Origin: JAASSS01 sp021767745
GTDB lineage: Bacteria > Pseudomonadota > Gammaproteobacteria > UBA5335
DNA length: 64,000 nt
Reading direction: 5' to 3'
NCBI GenBank assembly: GCA_034189165.1
Contig: JAXHVN010000011.1
Coordinates: 65,469-129,468 of the forward strand
Position numbers and translations under genes: made by a program. Of this stretch, positions 45,814 to 58,535 are shown in pieces (within the stretch, counting starts at the first letter, position 1; each line of letters begins with the position of its first letter). The notes under the pieces are model-generated. The model worked only from the letters and a program-made list of their open reading frames with translations, was not told where the DNA came from and searched no databases.

Positions 45814-47337
45814 CTAGCCGCCCAGAAAGAAGCCATACGCCGGGTTGTCGCTCTCCTCGACGAACGGGTAGCCGGTCTGCGCCAATGATGCCTCGAGGGA
45901 GTCGGCCTCACCCGCCGGCCCCTGCAGCGCGACCAGCACCCGGCCATAGTCCGCGCCGTGGTTGCGATAGTGGAACAGGGTGATGTTCCAGCGCCGGCCG
46001 AGGGTGGTCAGGAACTGCAGCAACGCGCCGGGACGCTCGGGGAATTCGAAGCGGAACAGACGTTCCGGGCCGCTATGGGGGGCGTGGCCGCCGACCAGAT
46101 AGCGCAGGTGCAGCTTGGCCATCTCGTTGTCCGTCAGGTCGACCACGGCGTAGCCCTTGCGCTCGAGCAGACGCAGCAGACGCTCCCGCTCGTCACCGCC
46201 GCGCGTCAGCCGCACGCCGAGGAACACGTGGGCCTGCTCGGCATCGGCGTAGCGATAGTTGAACTCGGTGATCGGCCGCGCGCCGAGGGCCCGGCAGAAT
46301 CGCTGGAAACTACCGGGCCGCTCCGGGATGGTGACCGCCAGCAGCGCCTCGCGATGATCGCCGAGCTCGGTGCGTTCGGCGATGTGACGCAGCCGGTCAA
46401 AGTTCATGTTCGCGCCACAGAGCACGCCGGCGAGCTGCAGCCGGCGATCCTCGCCCGGCCGCGTCGCCAGCCAGCGCTTGATGCCCGCCACCGCCAGCGC
46501 CCCGGCCGGCTCGGCGATGCAGCGCGTGTCCTCGTAGATGTCGCGGATGGCGGCGCAGATCTCATCGGTGCTGACCAACACGTGCTCGTCCACCGCCTCG
46601 CGCGCCAGCGGGAAGGTCTGCCGGCCGATCTCGCGCACTGCCACGCCATCGGCAAACAGTCCCACCTGCTCCAGCCGCACCGGGTGGCCCGCCTCGCAGG
46701 CCGCCTTGAGCGTGGGCGCATCGGCCGGCTCGACCGCGATCAGCCGGATATCGGGCTGCACGTAGCGCAGGTAGCTGGCCATGCCGGCGAACAGCCCGCC
46801 GCCGCCGACCGGGATGAACACCGCGTCGAGCGAGCCCCGATGCTGCTGCAGCATCTCCATGGCGATCGTCCCCTGCCCGGCGATCACCTCGGGATCGTCG
46901 AAAGGGTGGATCATCGTCAGGCCGCGCTGCACGGCCAGTTCCTGGGCATGCGCCGAGGCGGCATCGAAGTTGTCGCCGTGCAGCACGATGCGGGCCCCGA
47001 GCCGGCGCACCGCGCGCACCTTGATCTCCGGCGTCGTGCGCGGCATGACGATCACGGCCTGGCACTTCAGCGCGCCGGCCGCCAGCGCCACCCCCTGGGC
47101 GTGATTGCCCGCCGAGGAGGCGATCACGCCCGCCGCGCGCTCGGCAGCCGTCAGCTGCACCATCTTGTTGTAGGCGCCGCGCAGCTTGAAGGAGAACACC
47201 GGCTGCAGATCCTCGCGCTTGAGGTGCACGGCGTGCCCCAGCCGCTCGGACAGACGCGGCATGTAGTCAAGTGGCGTCTTGACCGCGACATCGTAGACGC
47301 GGGCCCTCAGGATCTTGCGGACGTATTCGCTGAACAT
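45814..47337 (-). CDS. ilvA: threonine ammonia-lyase, biosynthetic
   Basis: A 507-residue PLP enzyme converting threonine to 2-oxobutanoate, the first step of isoleucine synthesis. The PLP lysine is Lys51 in FSFKLRGAYNKM, the phosphate-binding glycine loop is PVGGGGLFAGM, and two C-terminal ACT-like regulatory domains follow (FQRFCRALG... and LLQFLTTLGRRWNITLFHY), which bind isoleucine and valine in the long biosynthetic form. The ATG at 47337 begins the conserved N-terminus. It is divergent from rpiA, a widespread gammaproteobacterial arrangement. Confidence 0.97.
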   Translation of the reverse strand: MFSEYVRKILRARVYDVAVKTPLDYMPRLSERLGHAVHLKREDLQPVFSFKLRGAYNKMVQLTAAERAAGVIASSAGNHAQGVALAAGALKCQAVIVMPRTTPEIKVRAVRRLGARIVLHGDNFDAASAHAQELAVQRGLTMIHPFDDPEVIAGQGTIAMEMLQQHRGSLDAVFIPVGGGGLFAGMASYLRYVQPDIRLIAVEPADAPTLKAACEAGHPVRLEQVGLFADGVAVREIGRQTFPLAREAVDEHVLVSTDEICAAIRDIYEDTRCIAEPAGALAVAGIKRWLATRPGEDRRLQLAGVLCGANMNFDRLRHIAERTELGDHREALLAVTIPERPGSFQRFCRALGARPITEFNYRYADAEQAHVFLGVRLTRGGDERERLLRLLERKGYAVVDLTDNEMAKLHLRYLVGGHAPHSGPERLFRFEFPERPGALLQFLTTLGRRWNITLFHYRNHGADYGRVLVALQGPAGEADSLEASLAQTGYPFVEESDNPAYGFFLGG

Positions 47338-47432
47338 CGCGGCGGCTGGCAACGGCGGAAGGCGGAGCCTAGCACCGACGGCGCCGAGCGGCAGCGGCGG
47401 TATCATGGCCGGCCGTTCTGGAGGAGCAAGCC

Positions 47433-48128
47433 ATGGATCAGCAGGCGCTGAAACGAGGCGCGGCCGAGGCCGCACTGGCAGAGGTCGAGGAACACGGCAT
47501 CGTCGGTGTCGGCAGCGGCTCCACGGTCGATGCGTTCATCGACGTGCTCGCCCGCTCGATGCTGCCGGTCAAGGGCGTGATCGCCGCCTCTGCGGCCAGC
47601 GAGCGGCTACTGCATGCGCGCGGGCTGCCGGTGCTGGGACTGGCCGACATCGACCGCCTGCCGGTCTACATCGACGGTGCCGACGAGATCGACCCGCAGC
47701 TCAACCTGATCAAGGGTGGCGGCGGCGCGCTGACGCGCGAGAAGGTGCTGGCCGAACTGAGCGAGCGCTTCATCTGCATCGCCGACGCCAGCAAGCGCGT
47801 CGAGCGGCTGGGCCGCTTCCCCCTGCCGATCGAGGTGGTGAGCTATGCGCGCAGCTTCGTCGCCCGCCGGCTGGTGGCGCTCGGCGGCCAGCCGGTGTGG
47901 CGGCAGGACTATCTGACCGACAACGGCAACCCCATTCTCGACGTGCACGGCCTGCAGCTGGATGCGCCGCTGCAGATCGAGCGCACACTGGAGGCGCTGC
48001 CGGGCGTCGTGACCGTCGGCATCTTCGCCCGCCGGCGCCCGGAGCTGGCGCTGATCGCCGCGCCCGAGGGCGTGCTCGCGCTGCCGCGCCCGGCGGCTGC
48101 GAGCGCTGCGCCGGCCGCTGGCGGCTAA
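47433..48128 (+). CDS. rpiA: ribose-5-phosphate isomerase A
   Basis: A 231-residue enzyme interconverting ribose 5-phosphate and ribulose 5-phosphate. Substrate-binding GVGSGSTVDAF lies near residue 25, DGADEID near 80 and KGGGGALTREKV follows; all match the type A family. GAGGAG lies a short distance before the ATG. The last 15 residues are Ala/Pro-rich and poorly conserved. About 95 bases separate it from divergent ilvA. Confidence 0.97.
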   Translation: MDQQALKRGAAEAALAEVEEHGIVGVGSGSTVDAFIDVLARSMLPVKGVIAASAASERLLHARGLPVLGLADIDRLPVYIDGADEIDPQLNLIKGGGGALTREKVLAELSERFICIADASKRVERLGRFPLPIEVVSYARSFVARRLVALGGQPVWRQDYLTDNGNPILDVHGLQLDAPLQIERTLEALPGVVTVGIFARRRPELALIAAPEGVLALPRPAAASAAPAAGG

Positions 48129-48237
48129 CTGGCGCAGTGCTTTGAACTGGGGCAGGTGCGGCAGGTCCTAGCAGTGTCCGAACCCGGCCGGATCGTTGTC
48201 CCGCCTGCCAGCCGGTCCATCAACCAAGGAGTTTCCT

Positions 48238-49252
48238 GTGCCGCAACGCAAGCGTGAGGTCTGGCCCGGTGACCCCTACCCCCTGGGTGCCACCTGGGAC
48301 GGCCGCGGCGTCAATTTCAGCCTGTTCTCCGAGAATGCGGAGCGGGTCGAACTGTGTCTGTTCGATGCCTCCGGCCGACGCGAGGTCGAGCGGATCGATC
48401 TGTACGAGCGCACCGACCAGACCTGGCACTGCTATCTGCCCGATGCCCGACCGGGCCTGCTCTACGGGTACCGAGTCTACGGCCCGTACGCCCCGGCCGA
48501 GGGACACCGGTTCAACCCCAACAAGCTGCTGCTCGATCCCTACGCCAAGCTGATCCGCGGCGACATGCGCTGGCACGACGCCACCTTCGGTTACCGCGTC
48601 GGGCACCGCGAGGCCGACCTCAGCTTCGACAAGCGCGACAGCGCCCCCTACATGCCCCGCTGCGAGGTGGTGGATACCGCCTTCACCTGGGGCGATGACC
48701 GCCCGCCCCGCACGCCCTGGCACGAGACGGTGCTCTACGAGACACATGTGCGCGGCTTCACGATGCAGCACCCGGACATTCCGCCCGAGCAGCGCGGCAC
48801 CTACGCCGGATTGGCCAGCGCGCCCGCGATCGAGCATCTGCGCCGGCTCGGCGTGACCGCGGTCGAGTTGATGCCGGTGCACAGCTTCTTCGATGACCGG
48901 TTCCTGGTCGAGAAAGGCCTGCGCAACTACTGGGGCTACAGCACGCTCGGCTACTTCGCACCGGCCTCCCGCTATTCCTGCAGCGGCCAGCTGGGCGAGT
49001 TCAAGAGCATGGTCAAGGCCCTGCACTCGGCCGGCATGGAGGTGATCCTGGATGTGGTCTACAACCACACCGCCGAGGGCAGCGAGATGGGTCCGACGCT
49101 GGCATTCCGCGGGATCGACAATGCGGCCTACTACCGCCTGAACCCGCAGGATAGCCGGTACTACATGGACTACACCGGGACCGGCAACACCCTGAACATG
49201 ATGCACCCGCGCGTGCTGCAGCTGATCATGGACAGCCTGCGGTACTGGGTCA
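48238..49252 (+). CDS. glgX: glycogen debranching enzyme GlgX, N-terminal part (cut by gap)
   Basis: The first 338 codons of an isoamylase-type debranching enzyme that cleaves alpha-1,6 branches of glycogen. A CBM48-like N-terminal domain (WDGRGVNFSLFSENAERV, YGPYAPAEGHRFNPNKLLLDPYAK) leads to the GH13 barrel with conserved region I (VILDVVYNHTAEG). The GTG at 48238 is supported by AAGGAG 6 bases upstream. The sequence stops just before the barrel segment that should contain the nucleophilic Asp. The 3' half continues after the N run. Confidence 0.93.
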
Positions 49253-49352
49253 NNNNNNNNNNNNNNNNNNNNNNNNNNNNNNNNNNNNNNNNNNNNNNNN
49301 NNNNNNNNNNNNNNNNNNNNNNNNNNNNNNNNNNNNNNNNNNNNNNNNNNNN
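49253..49352. other. 100-N scaffold gap inside glgX
   Basis: A run of exactly 100 N. The two flanks do not repeat each other and are different parts of GlgX, so sequence is truly missing. From usual GlgX length (about 700 residues) against 338 + 207 visible residues, about 150-170 codons including the catalytic residues are absent. Confidence 0.93.
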
Positions 49353-49965
<613 letters not shown>

Positions 49966-49976
<11 letters not shown>

Positions 49977-51785
49977 ATCTCATCCGATGCCTTTCGGTAC
50001 CCGGCTGCTCGACGACGGCCGCACTGCCTTTCGCCTGTGGGCGCCCGGCGCCGGCCGCGTCGAGCTCGAACTCGGCGAGCAGCGCCACGCCATGCACCCG
50101 CGTCGCGACGGCTGGTTCTCGCTGATCCGCGACGATGCGCCGGCCGGCAGCCGCTATGCCTTCTGTATCGACGGGGGCCTCGTCGTACCCGATCCGGCCT
50201 CACGCTTCCAGCCGGATGACGTGCATGCCCCCAGCGCCGTGGTGGATCCGGCGAGCTATCGCTGGCAGCACACTGACTGGCGCGGTCGGCCGTGGGAGGA
50301 GGCGGTGCTCTACGAGCTGCACGTCGGCACGTTCAGCGAGTCCGGCACCTATGCCGGCGTCGAAGCCCATCTGGATGCGCTGGTCGAGCTCGGCGTCACT
50401 GCCATCGAGCTGATGCCGCTGGCGGACTTCCCCGGCGAGCGCAACTGGGGCTACGACGGCGTGCTCCAGTTCGCGCCCGATGCCAGCTACGGCACACCGC
50501 ACGAGCTCAAGCGGCTGATCGACGCCGCCCACGGACGCGGGCTGATGGTGCTGCTGGACGTGGTCTACAACCACTTCGGGCCGGACGGCAATTATCTGCA
50601 CGCCTACGCGCCGCAGTTCTTTACCGACAGGCACGACACGCCCTGGGGCCAGGCGATCAACTTCGATGACACCGGCTGCCACTGGGTCCGGCGCTTCTAT
50701 GTCCACAACGTACTGTATTGGCTGCAGGAATTCCGCTTCGACGGTCTGCGCTTCGATGCGGTGCATGCCATTCGCGACGACTCGAGCCGCCACATACTCG
50801 AGGAAATCGCCGCCGCCGTGCGCCACCGCCTGCCGGCCGACCGACACGTGCATCTGGTGCTGGAGAACGATGCCAACCAGTCACGCTTCCTGCGGCGCGA
50901 TCAGGCCCACCGGCCGCTCGCCTACACGGCCCAATGGAACGATGACAGCCACCACCTGTTCCACGTGCTGGCCACTGGCGAATCCGGCGGCTACTACGCC
51001 GACTACATCGACCAGCCCGCACGGCTCACGGCCCGCATGCTGGCCGAGGGTTTCGCCTATCAGGGCGAGCCCTCGCCCTATCGCGACGGTGAGCGGCGCG
51101 GCGAGCCGAGCGCGCAGCTGCCGCCGCCCGCGTTCGTCAACTTCCTGCAGAACCATGACCAGGTCGGCAACCGGGCGCTCGGCGAGCGGCTCGTCGCACT
51201 CACCGAGGCCGACGCGCTGCGGGCGCTGACGGCGATCCTGCTGCTCTCACCGCCGCCGCCGATGCTGTTCATGGGCGAGGAGTGGGCGGCGCCGGAACCG
51301 TTCCTGTTCTTCTGCGACTTCGAGGGCGAACTCGCCGACGCCGTCCGCGAAGGACGCCGTCGCGAATTCGCACGCTTCCCGCAGTTCAGCGACCCGCAGG
51401 CCAGGGCCCAGATTCCCGATCCGAACGCGCCGGAGACCTTCCTGCGCAGCCGCCTGGACTGGCGCACCCGCGGGCGCGCCGAACACGCGGACTGGCTGGC
51501 GCTGTACCGTGACCTCATCGCCCTGCGGCACGCGCGGATCGTGCCGCTGCTGAAGTCCGTGCCGCAGCCGGGGGCGCGCTTCGAGGTGCTGGGTGAGCGC
51601 GGGCTCGAGGTCGGCTGGCCGATCGGCGATGTCGGTGAACTGGTGTTGACTGCCAACCTTGCCACCGTGCCCGGCGCGCCGCTGCCCGAGGCCGGCGGCG
51701 AGGTGCTCTACGAGCGCATACCGGGCAGCCCGATGCAGCCGATGCCGCCCTGGTATGTGCGCTACGCGCTGCGGGAGGCCGGCTG

Positions 51786-51786
<1 letters not shown>
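49966..51786 (+). CDS. treZ: malto-oligosyltrehalose trehalohydrolase
   Basis: A 606-residue GH13 enzyme releasing trehalose from maltooligosyl-trehalose. An N-terminal CBM48-like domain (FRLWAPGAGRVELEL) precedes the barrel with DVVYNHFGPDGNY, the probable nucleophile Asp264 in LRFDAVHAI, the acid/base Glu300 in LVLENDANQSRF, and FLQNHDQVGNRA. The ATG at 49966 overlaps glgX and follows a GGGAGGTGGGAG stretch. The stop shares a base with the treY ATG, so glgX-treZ-treY are translationally coupled. Confidence 0.96.
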
Positions 51787-54698
<2,912 letters not shown>

Positions 54699-54707
54699 GC
54701 GCCGGGT

Positions 54708-55835
54708 CTAGGCAGCGCTGCCGGTCGCCTTCTCGGCACCGGCAGCGGCCTCGGCCACGTCCGGATAGAACCGGGCCAGCGGGTAGTGCCTGCCGGCCAG
54801 GCGCTGGCGGCAGAAGGCGTTGATATAGGCGCGTTCGGCCGGCGTGGTGTCCTGGTGGCGGTGCAGGGTGCCCGCCTGCATGAAGCGTACCTTCGGCGTG
54901 GAGACGCTGAAGACATTCGGCGCGAACATCTCGAACTGGTGCTCGTGCTCGCGCATGTACTCGAAGCTCGCCTTGTGCGCCACCCTGTCCACCTGGGCCT
55001 CGTCCAGCGGGCAGTCGAGAAATCCGGCGATCCGACGAACCTGCCCCGGCAGATCGCGCTTAAGTGCCTCGTAGTGCACGAACAGGACGTTATCGTGCGC
55101 CTCACTGCGTCGCCACCAGCTCTCCACGTGATCGGGCCACGAGCCCCACAGCATGTCGTCGCTGCAGTACCAGCGCAGCAGATTCTCTCGTGTCGGGGTC
55201 AGCGGCCCCCCGAGCAGATACACGAAGTCCAGGCAGCTGGCGAAACAGCTGACCGGATGGCGGGTGACGTAGACATAGCGGGCGGCGTCGCTGTGGCGAA
55301 TCAGCTGCGCAGGCATATGGGTCTTGATGATGCGGTGGCGCCCCGGCCCCACCAGCGGAGCCCGTTCCATCGGCACGCTGGAGGTCGGACTGGTCTCGAT
55401 CCAGGGGCTGACCGCATACATGTGCCGATAGCCCTCGTCGGACAGATCGCCCTCGCCGCCATGCAGGATCTCGAACACGATCTGCTGCATCCAGGTCGTC
55501 CCGCACTTCATCTGCGTGGCGACGAAGATGTCCTCCGGCCGTGGCTCGTAGTGCTTGGTGGCGGCATAGGCCCGCTTGCTGCTCATGATCGGCGGGCCGG
55601 CGACGCCGTCGTAGTGAAACACCGGCATCGACTTCATCCGCCAGCACCGGGCAATGCCCTCGAAGATCGGGCGGATCAGGCTGGCGATGACCTGGACACG
55701 GCGCACGAATTGCCGGCGCTGTGCCAGTGGGCGGGCGAAGTAACGATCGCCGCGCCGGGCGTATTCCACCCAGGCGAAGGCGCCGGCGAGCGCCAGCACC
55801 AGCAGCAACGAGATCCAGCCGATCACCTCGAGCAT
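54708..55835 (-). CDS. membrane-anchored sulfotransferase
   Basis: A 375-residue sulfotransferase-domain protein. An N-terminal hydrophobic helix (about residues 4-24) should anchor it in the membrane. The PAPS 5'-phosphosulfate loop is ATQMKCGTTWMQQIVFE and the 3'-phosphate region includes YVYVTRHPVSCFASCLDF. This resembles cytosolic-type (Sulfotransfer_1) enzymes acting on small alcohols or phenols; acceptors in bacteria are varied and cannot be predicted. It is convergent with treY and stands apart from neighbours, with a terminator between it and the upstream tRNA. Confidence 0.87.
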   Translation of the reverse strand: MLEVIGWISLLLVLALAGAFAWVEYARRGDRYFARPLAQRRQFVRRVQVIASLIRPIFEGIARCWRMKSMPVFHYDGVAGPPIMSSKRAYAATKHYEPRPEDIFVATQMKCGTTWMQQIVFEILHGGEGDLSDEGYRHMYAVSPWIETSPTSSVPMERAPLVGPGRHRIIKTHMPAQLIRHSDAARYVYVTRHPVSCFASCLDFVYLLGGPLTPTRENLLRWYCSDDMLWGSWPDHVESWWRRSEAHDNVLFVHYEALKRDLPGQVRRIAGFLDCPLDEAQVDRVAHKASFEYMREHEHQFEMFAPNVFSVSTPKVRFMQAGTLHRHQDTTPAERAYINAFCRQRLAGRHYPLARFYPDVAEAAAGAEKATGSAA

Positions 55836-55937
55836 CCTTCCACCCGCCCCTCGTGCATCCCTTCCGGGTATCGGCGCGCAGTCTAGTCAGCACAACCCCC
55901 TCGCGCCACGGCCCGGCCTCCAGCAGCGGACCGAGTC

Positions 55938-55968
55938 AAAAAAAGCCCGCGACAAGCGGGCTTTTTTT
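55938..55968 (-). terminator. intrinsic terminator after rplM-rpsI-tRNA-Gln
   Basis: A stem GCCCGC/GCGGGC with a five-base loop is flanked by seven A on one side and seven T on the other, so it can terminate on both strands. On the minus strand it lies 27 bases after the tRNA-Gln gene and ends the ribosomal-protein unit. Confidence 0.92.
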
Positions 55969-55995
55969 CGGCCTGATCGTCGATCGGGCCGCTGA

Positions 55996-56069
55996 TGGCT
56001 GGGGGACTAGGATTCGAACCTAGGTTGACGGAGTCAGAGTCCGTAGTCCTGCCGCTAGACGATCCCCCA
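55996..56069 (-). tRNA. tRNA-Gln (anticodon CTG)
   Basis: A 74-base cloverleaf with encoded CCA. The acceptor stem TGGGGGA/TCCCCCA with the T1-A72 pair and discriminator G is typical of glutamine tRNA. The anticodon loop CTCTGAC gives CTG, decoding CAG, and the T arm contains GGTTCGAATCC. It lies 12 bases downstream of the rpsI stop on the same strand. Confidence 0.95.
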
Positions 56070-56081
56070 ATGGCAATTCGG

Positions 56082-56477
56082 TTAGCGCTTGGAGAACTGC
56101 GGTGCGCGGCGGGCCTTGCGCAGACCGACCTTCTTGCGCTCCACTTCGCGCGCGTCCCGGGTCAGGAAGCCTGCCCGACGCAGCGCACCCCGTAGCGACT
56201 CGTCGTATTGCGTCAGCGCCCGCGCGATGCCATGGCGGATCGCACCGGCCTGACCGGTACCGCCACCGCCGGCGACGGTTACCCGCACGTCGAAACGATC
56301 CAGCGCCTCGACCAGCTCCAGCGGCTGACGCACCACCATGCGGCTGGTGTCGCGACCGAAGTACTCGGCGAGCGGCTTGCGGTTGACGATGATGTTACCG
56401 GTGCCCGGCTGCAGGAAGACTCGCGCGGTGGAGCTCTTGCGTCGGCCGGTACCGTAGTAGCTGGGTGCTTGCGCCAT
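56082..56477 (-). CDS. rpsI: 30S ribosomal protein S9
   Basis: A 131-residue ribosomal protein. YYGTGRRKSSTARVF at the start, GGGGTGQAGAIRHGIARAL in the middle and the C-terminal VGLRKARRAPQFSKR, whose end reaches the P-site tRNA, are all characteristic. It lies 15 bases downstream of rplM, the universal L13-S9 pair, and is followed at once by tRNA-Gln. Confidence 0.99.
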   Translation of the reverse strand: MAQAPSYYGTGRRKSSTARVFLQPGTGNIIVNRKPLAEYFGRDTSRMVVRQPLELVEALDRFDVRVTVAGGGGTGQAGAIRHGIARALTQYDESLRGALRRAGFLTRDAREVERKKVGLRKARRAPQFSKR

Positions 56478-56492
56478 GGTTATCGCTTCTGG

Positions 56493-56921
56493 TTAGACGC
56501 GCAGGTCCTGCGGCTGCTGGGCCGCATGCGGATGTTCCGCCGCGGCGTAGATCTTGAGCTTCTTGAGCATGGCCCGGCCGAGCGGGTTGCGCGGCAGCAT
56601 GCCCTTCACGGCAAGGCGCAGCACTTCCTCGGGCTTCTTCTCGATCATCTGCTCGAACGAGGCGCTGCGCATGTTGCCGATATACCCGGTGTGCCGGTAG
56701 TACATCTTCTGCTGACGCTTGTCGCCGGTGACCGCGATCTTGTCCGCATTGACCACGACGATATAGTCGCCCGTGTCGACATGCGGCGTGTAGATCGCCT
56801 TGTGCTTGCCGCGCAGCCGCCGGGCAATTTCGCTGGCCAGCCGACCCAGCGTCTGATCCGCCGCGTCCACGACGTACCACTGGTGAGCGACTTCCTGCGG
56901 TTTGGCAGAAAACGTTTTCAT
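56493..56921 (-). CDS. rplM: 50S ribosomal protein L13
   Basis: A 142-residue ribosomal protein starting MKTFSAKPQEVAHQWYVVDA, with QTLGRLASEIARRLRGKHK and GMLPRNPLGRAMLKKLKIY as family motifs. The ATG at 56921 is fixed by the conserved N-terminus; the frame stays open further upstream but is not coding there. It is the first gene of the rplM-rpsI-tRNA-Gln unit, with a leader of about 105 bases between it and the DUF481 gene. Confidence 0.99.
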   Translation of the reverse strand: MKTFSAKPQEVAHQWYVVDAADQTLGRLASEIARRLRGKHKAIYTPHVDTGDYIVVVNADKIAVTGDKRQQKMYYRHTGYIGNMRSASFEQMIEKKPEEVLRLAVKGMLPRNPLGRAMLKKLKIYAAAEHPHAAQQPQDLRV

Positions 56922-57027
56922 GCGCACTCCGAATCTGCGCGCCGCGGCAAGGTGGACCGGTAAGGTCCCGGCCACGGCGAAGGCGCGAGAGTCTAGCGAA
57001 GGCCGCCCGCGGATACAAGCGCGACGC

Positions 57028-57798
57028 TCACAACGAGACGCCGAGGGTGATTGTGGTGTATCGATCGGTGTTGACACGATCGTCCGGCACGTCGCCGTTG
57101 CGCCGCAGCACGTAGGACAGGCGCGCGAAGATCAGCTCGTTGAGATCCAGCCGCAGGCCGGTCTCTGCCTCCAGCAGGGAGGTCTGGGCGCCGCGCTCGT
57201 AGAGCAGCCGCTGCTCGACGGCGCCGTTGTCCAAGAAGTTCCAGGCGAAGTCGCCCCGGGTCCTGGCGATCGGCTCGCTGGTCGCGCGCTCGCCGTCCAC
57301 CGGCTCCAGATAGCGGATCTGCTTGAGACCGCCGCCAAGCTCGAGCCTCAGCTCCAGCGCCGGACCGTCGAGCAGCCGCCGGCCGTAGCCGAGCACCTCG
57401 CTGGTCTGGGAGTCGATGCCGCTGAAGCGGTCCTTGTCGTAGGCGAGCGCGCCGAAGATGTAGTTCGCCCCGCCGATGGTGTAGTCGCTCTGCCCCGTCG
57501 CGGCATAGCGCTCGCGGATGGTTTCCTCGTCCTCGCTCGAATTCAGCGCCGTCGCCGCGAGCCGGTGCCGCCACAGGCCGCGCCGCAGGGCCCACTCGGT
57601 GTCGAAGGTGAGCGTCTCCTGCTCGGAGTTGCCGGAGCTGGCGACATAGCCGAATTCGAGCGTGCCCTCGGTGCCGTCGACCGCCTCGCGCGGCGTGGAC
57701 AGATCGACGCCTGGGTTGAAGATCGTGCCGGGCTCGAGCTGGGCCAGCGCCGCAAGCGGCAGGAACAGGAGGCTAAGGCAGAGCAGACGGCAGGACAC
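57028..57798 (-). CDS. DUF481 family outer-membrane protein
   Basis: A 256-residue protein with an N-terminal signal peptide (CRLLCLSLLFLPLAALAQ) and a beta-strand-rich body, typical of DUF481 (YdiY-like) outer-membrane barrels; the C-terminus TITLGVSL resembles a terminal barrel strand. The GTG at 57798 is inferred because it directly precedes the signal sequence and has GAGG upstream; the frame is open beyond it but runs towards divergent coq7. Function is unknown. Family members are often described as salt-induced or putative outer-membrane proteins. Confidence 0.85.
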   Translation of the reverse strand: MSCRLLCLSLLFLPLAALAQLEPGTIFNPGVDLSTPREAVDGTEGTLEFGYVASSGNSEQETLTFDTEWALRRGLWRHRLAATALNSSEDEETIRERYAATGQSDYTIGGANYIFGALAYDKDRFSGIDSQTSEVLGYGRRLLDGPALELRLELGGGLKQIRYLEPVDGERATSEPIARTRGDFAWNFLDNGAVEQRLLYERGAQTSLLEAETGLRLDLNELIFARLSYVLRRNGDVPDDRVNTDRYTTITLGVSL

Positions 57799-57870
57799 GG
57801 GGGCCTCGATCGATGGCGCTGGGACAGGGGGGCCGTATGATAGGGCCGGCCGGCACCAGAGGACCACCCG

Positions 57871-58506
57871 ATGCGACGTTACAGCCTGTTCGACCAGCTG
57901 CTGATCACCGCCGATCGCGCCGTGAAGACGCTGGTCACCCGGCCGCCGGCACCCGCACCGCGGCCGGACGCCGCCGTGCGCGAGCAGCCGCTGACCGAGC
58001 AGGAGAAGAGCGTCTCCGCCCGCCTGATGCGGGTCAACCATGCCGGCGAGGTCAGCGCCCAGGCGCTGTATCACGGCCAGGCGCTCACCTCCCGCAGCCC
58101 GGCCACCCGGTCACTGCTGCTGCAGGCTGCCGATGAGGAATACCAGCATCTGTCCTGGTGCGAGGGGCGCCTGCGGGAACTGGGCGCCCATCGCAGCCGG
58201 CTCACGCCGGTCTGGTATACCGGCTCGCTGACGATCGGGCTGGCAGCGGGGCTGGCGGGCGATGCCTGGAGCCTCGGCTTCGTCAGCGAGACCGAGAACC
58301 AGGTGATCCGCCACCTGCAGGGGCATCTTGAGCGGCTGCCGCCGCTGGATGAGCGCAGCCGCGCGATCCTCGAGCAGATGCGTTATGAGGAGGCCCATCA
58401 CGGCGAAACCGCCCGCCGCGCCGGCGGTCGGCCCCTGCCGCTGTCGGTTCAGCTGCTGATGCGGGCCACCTCGCGGGTGATGACGACCGGCGCCTACTAC
58501 CTCTGA
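57871..58506 (+). CDS. coq7: 2-polyprenyl-3-methyl-6-methoxy-1,4-benzoquinone monooxygenase (Coq7)
   Basis: A 211-residue di-iron hydroxylase of ubiquinone biosynthesis. The carboxylate-bridged site residues are seen in MRVNHAGEVSAQ, ADEEYQHLSW, SETENQVIRHLQGH and MRYEEAHHGETA (ExxH pairs). It replaces the flavin enzyme UbiF found in E. coli. Position next to speD and the trp genes matches Pseudomonas. It is convergent with speD; the short gap holds a GC-rich inverted repeat without a T run. Confidence 0.96.
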   Translation: MRRYSLFDQLLITADRAVKTLVTRPPAPAPRPDAAVREQPLTEQEKSVSARLMRVNHAGEVSAQALYHGQALTSRSPATRSLLLQAADEEYQHLSWCEGRLRELGAHRSRLTPVWYTGSLTIGLAAGLAGDAWSLGFVSETENQVIRHLQGHLERLPPLDERSRAILEQMRYEEAHHGETARRAGGRPLPLSVQLLMRATSRVMTTGAYYL

Positions 58507-58535
58507 CGCCCCCGCCGGCGGGGGGCGCGCCACGC

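Noticed and set aside
58507..58535. Intrinsic terminator between coq7 and speD
   Set aside because: A GC-rich inverted repeat is present, but there is no T run on either strand.
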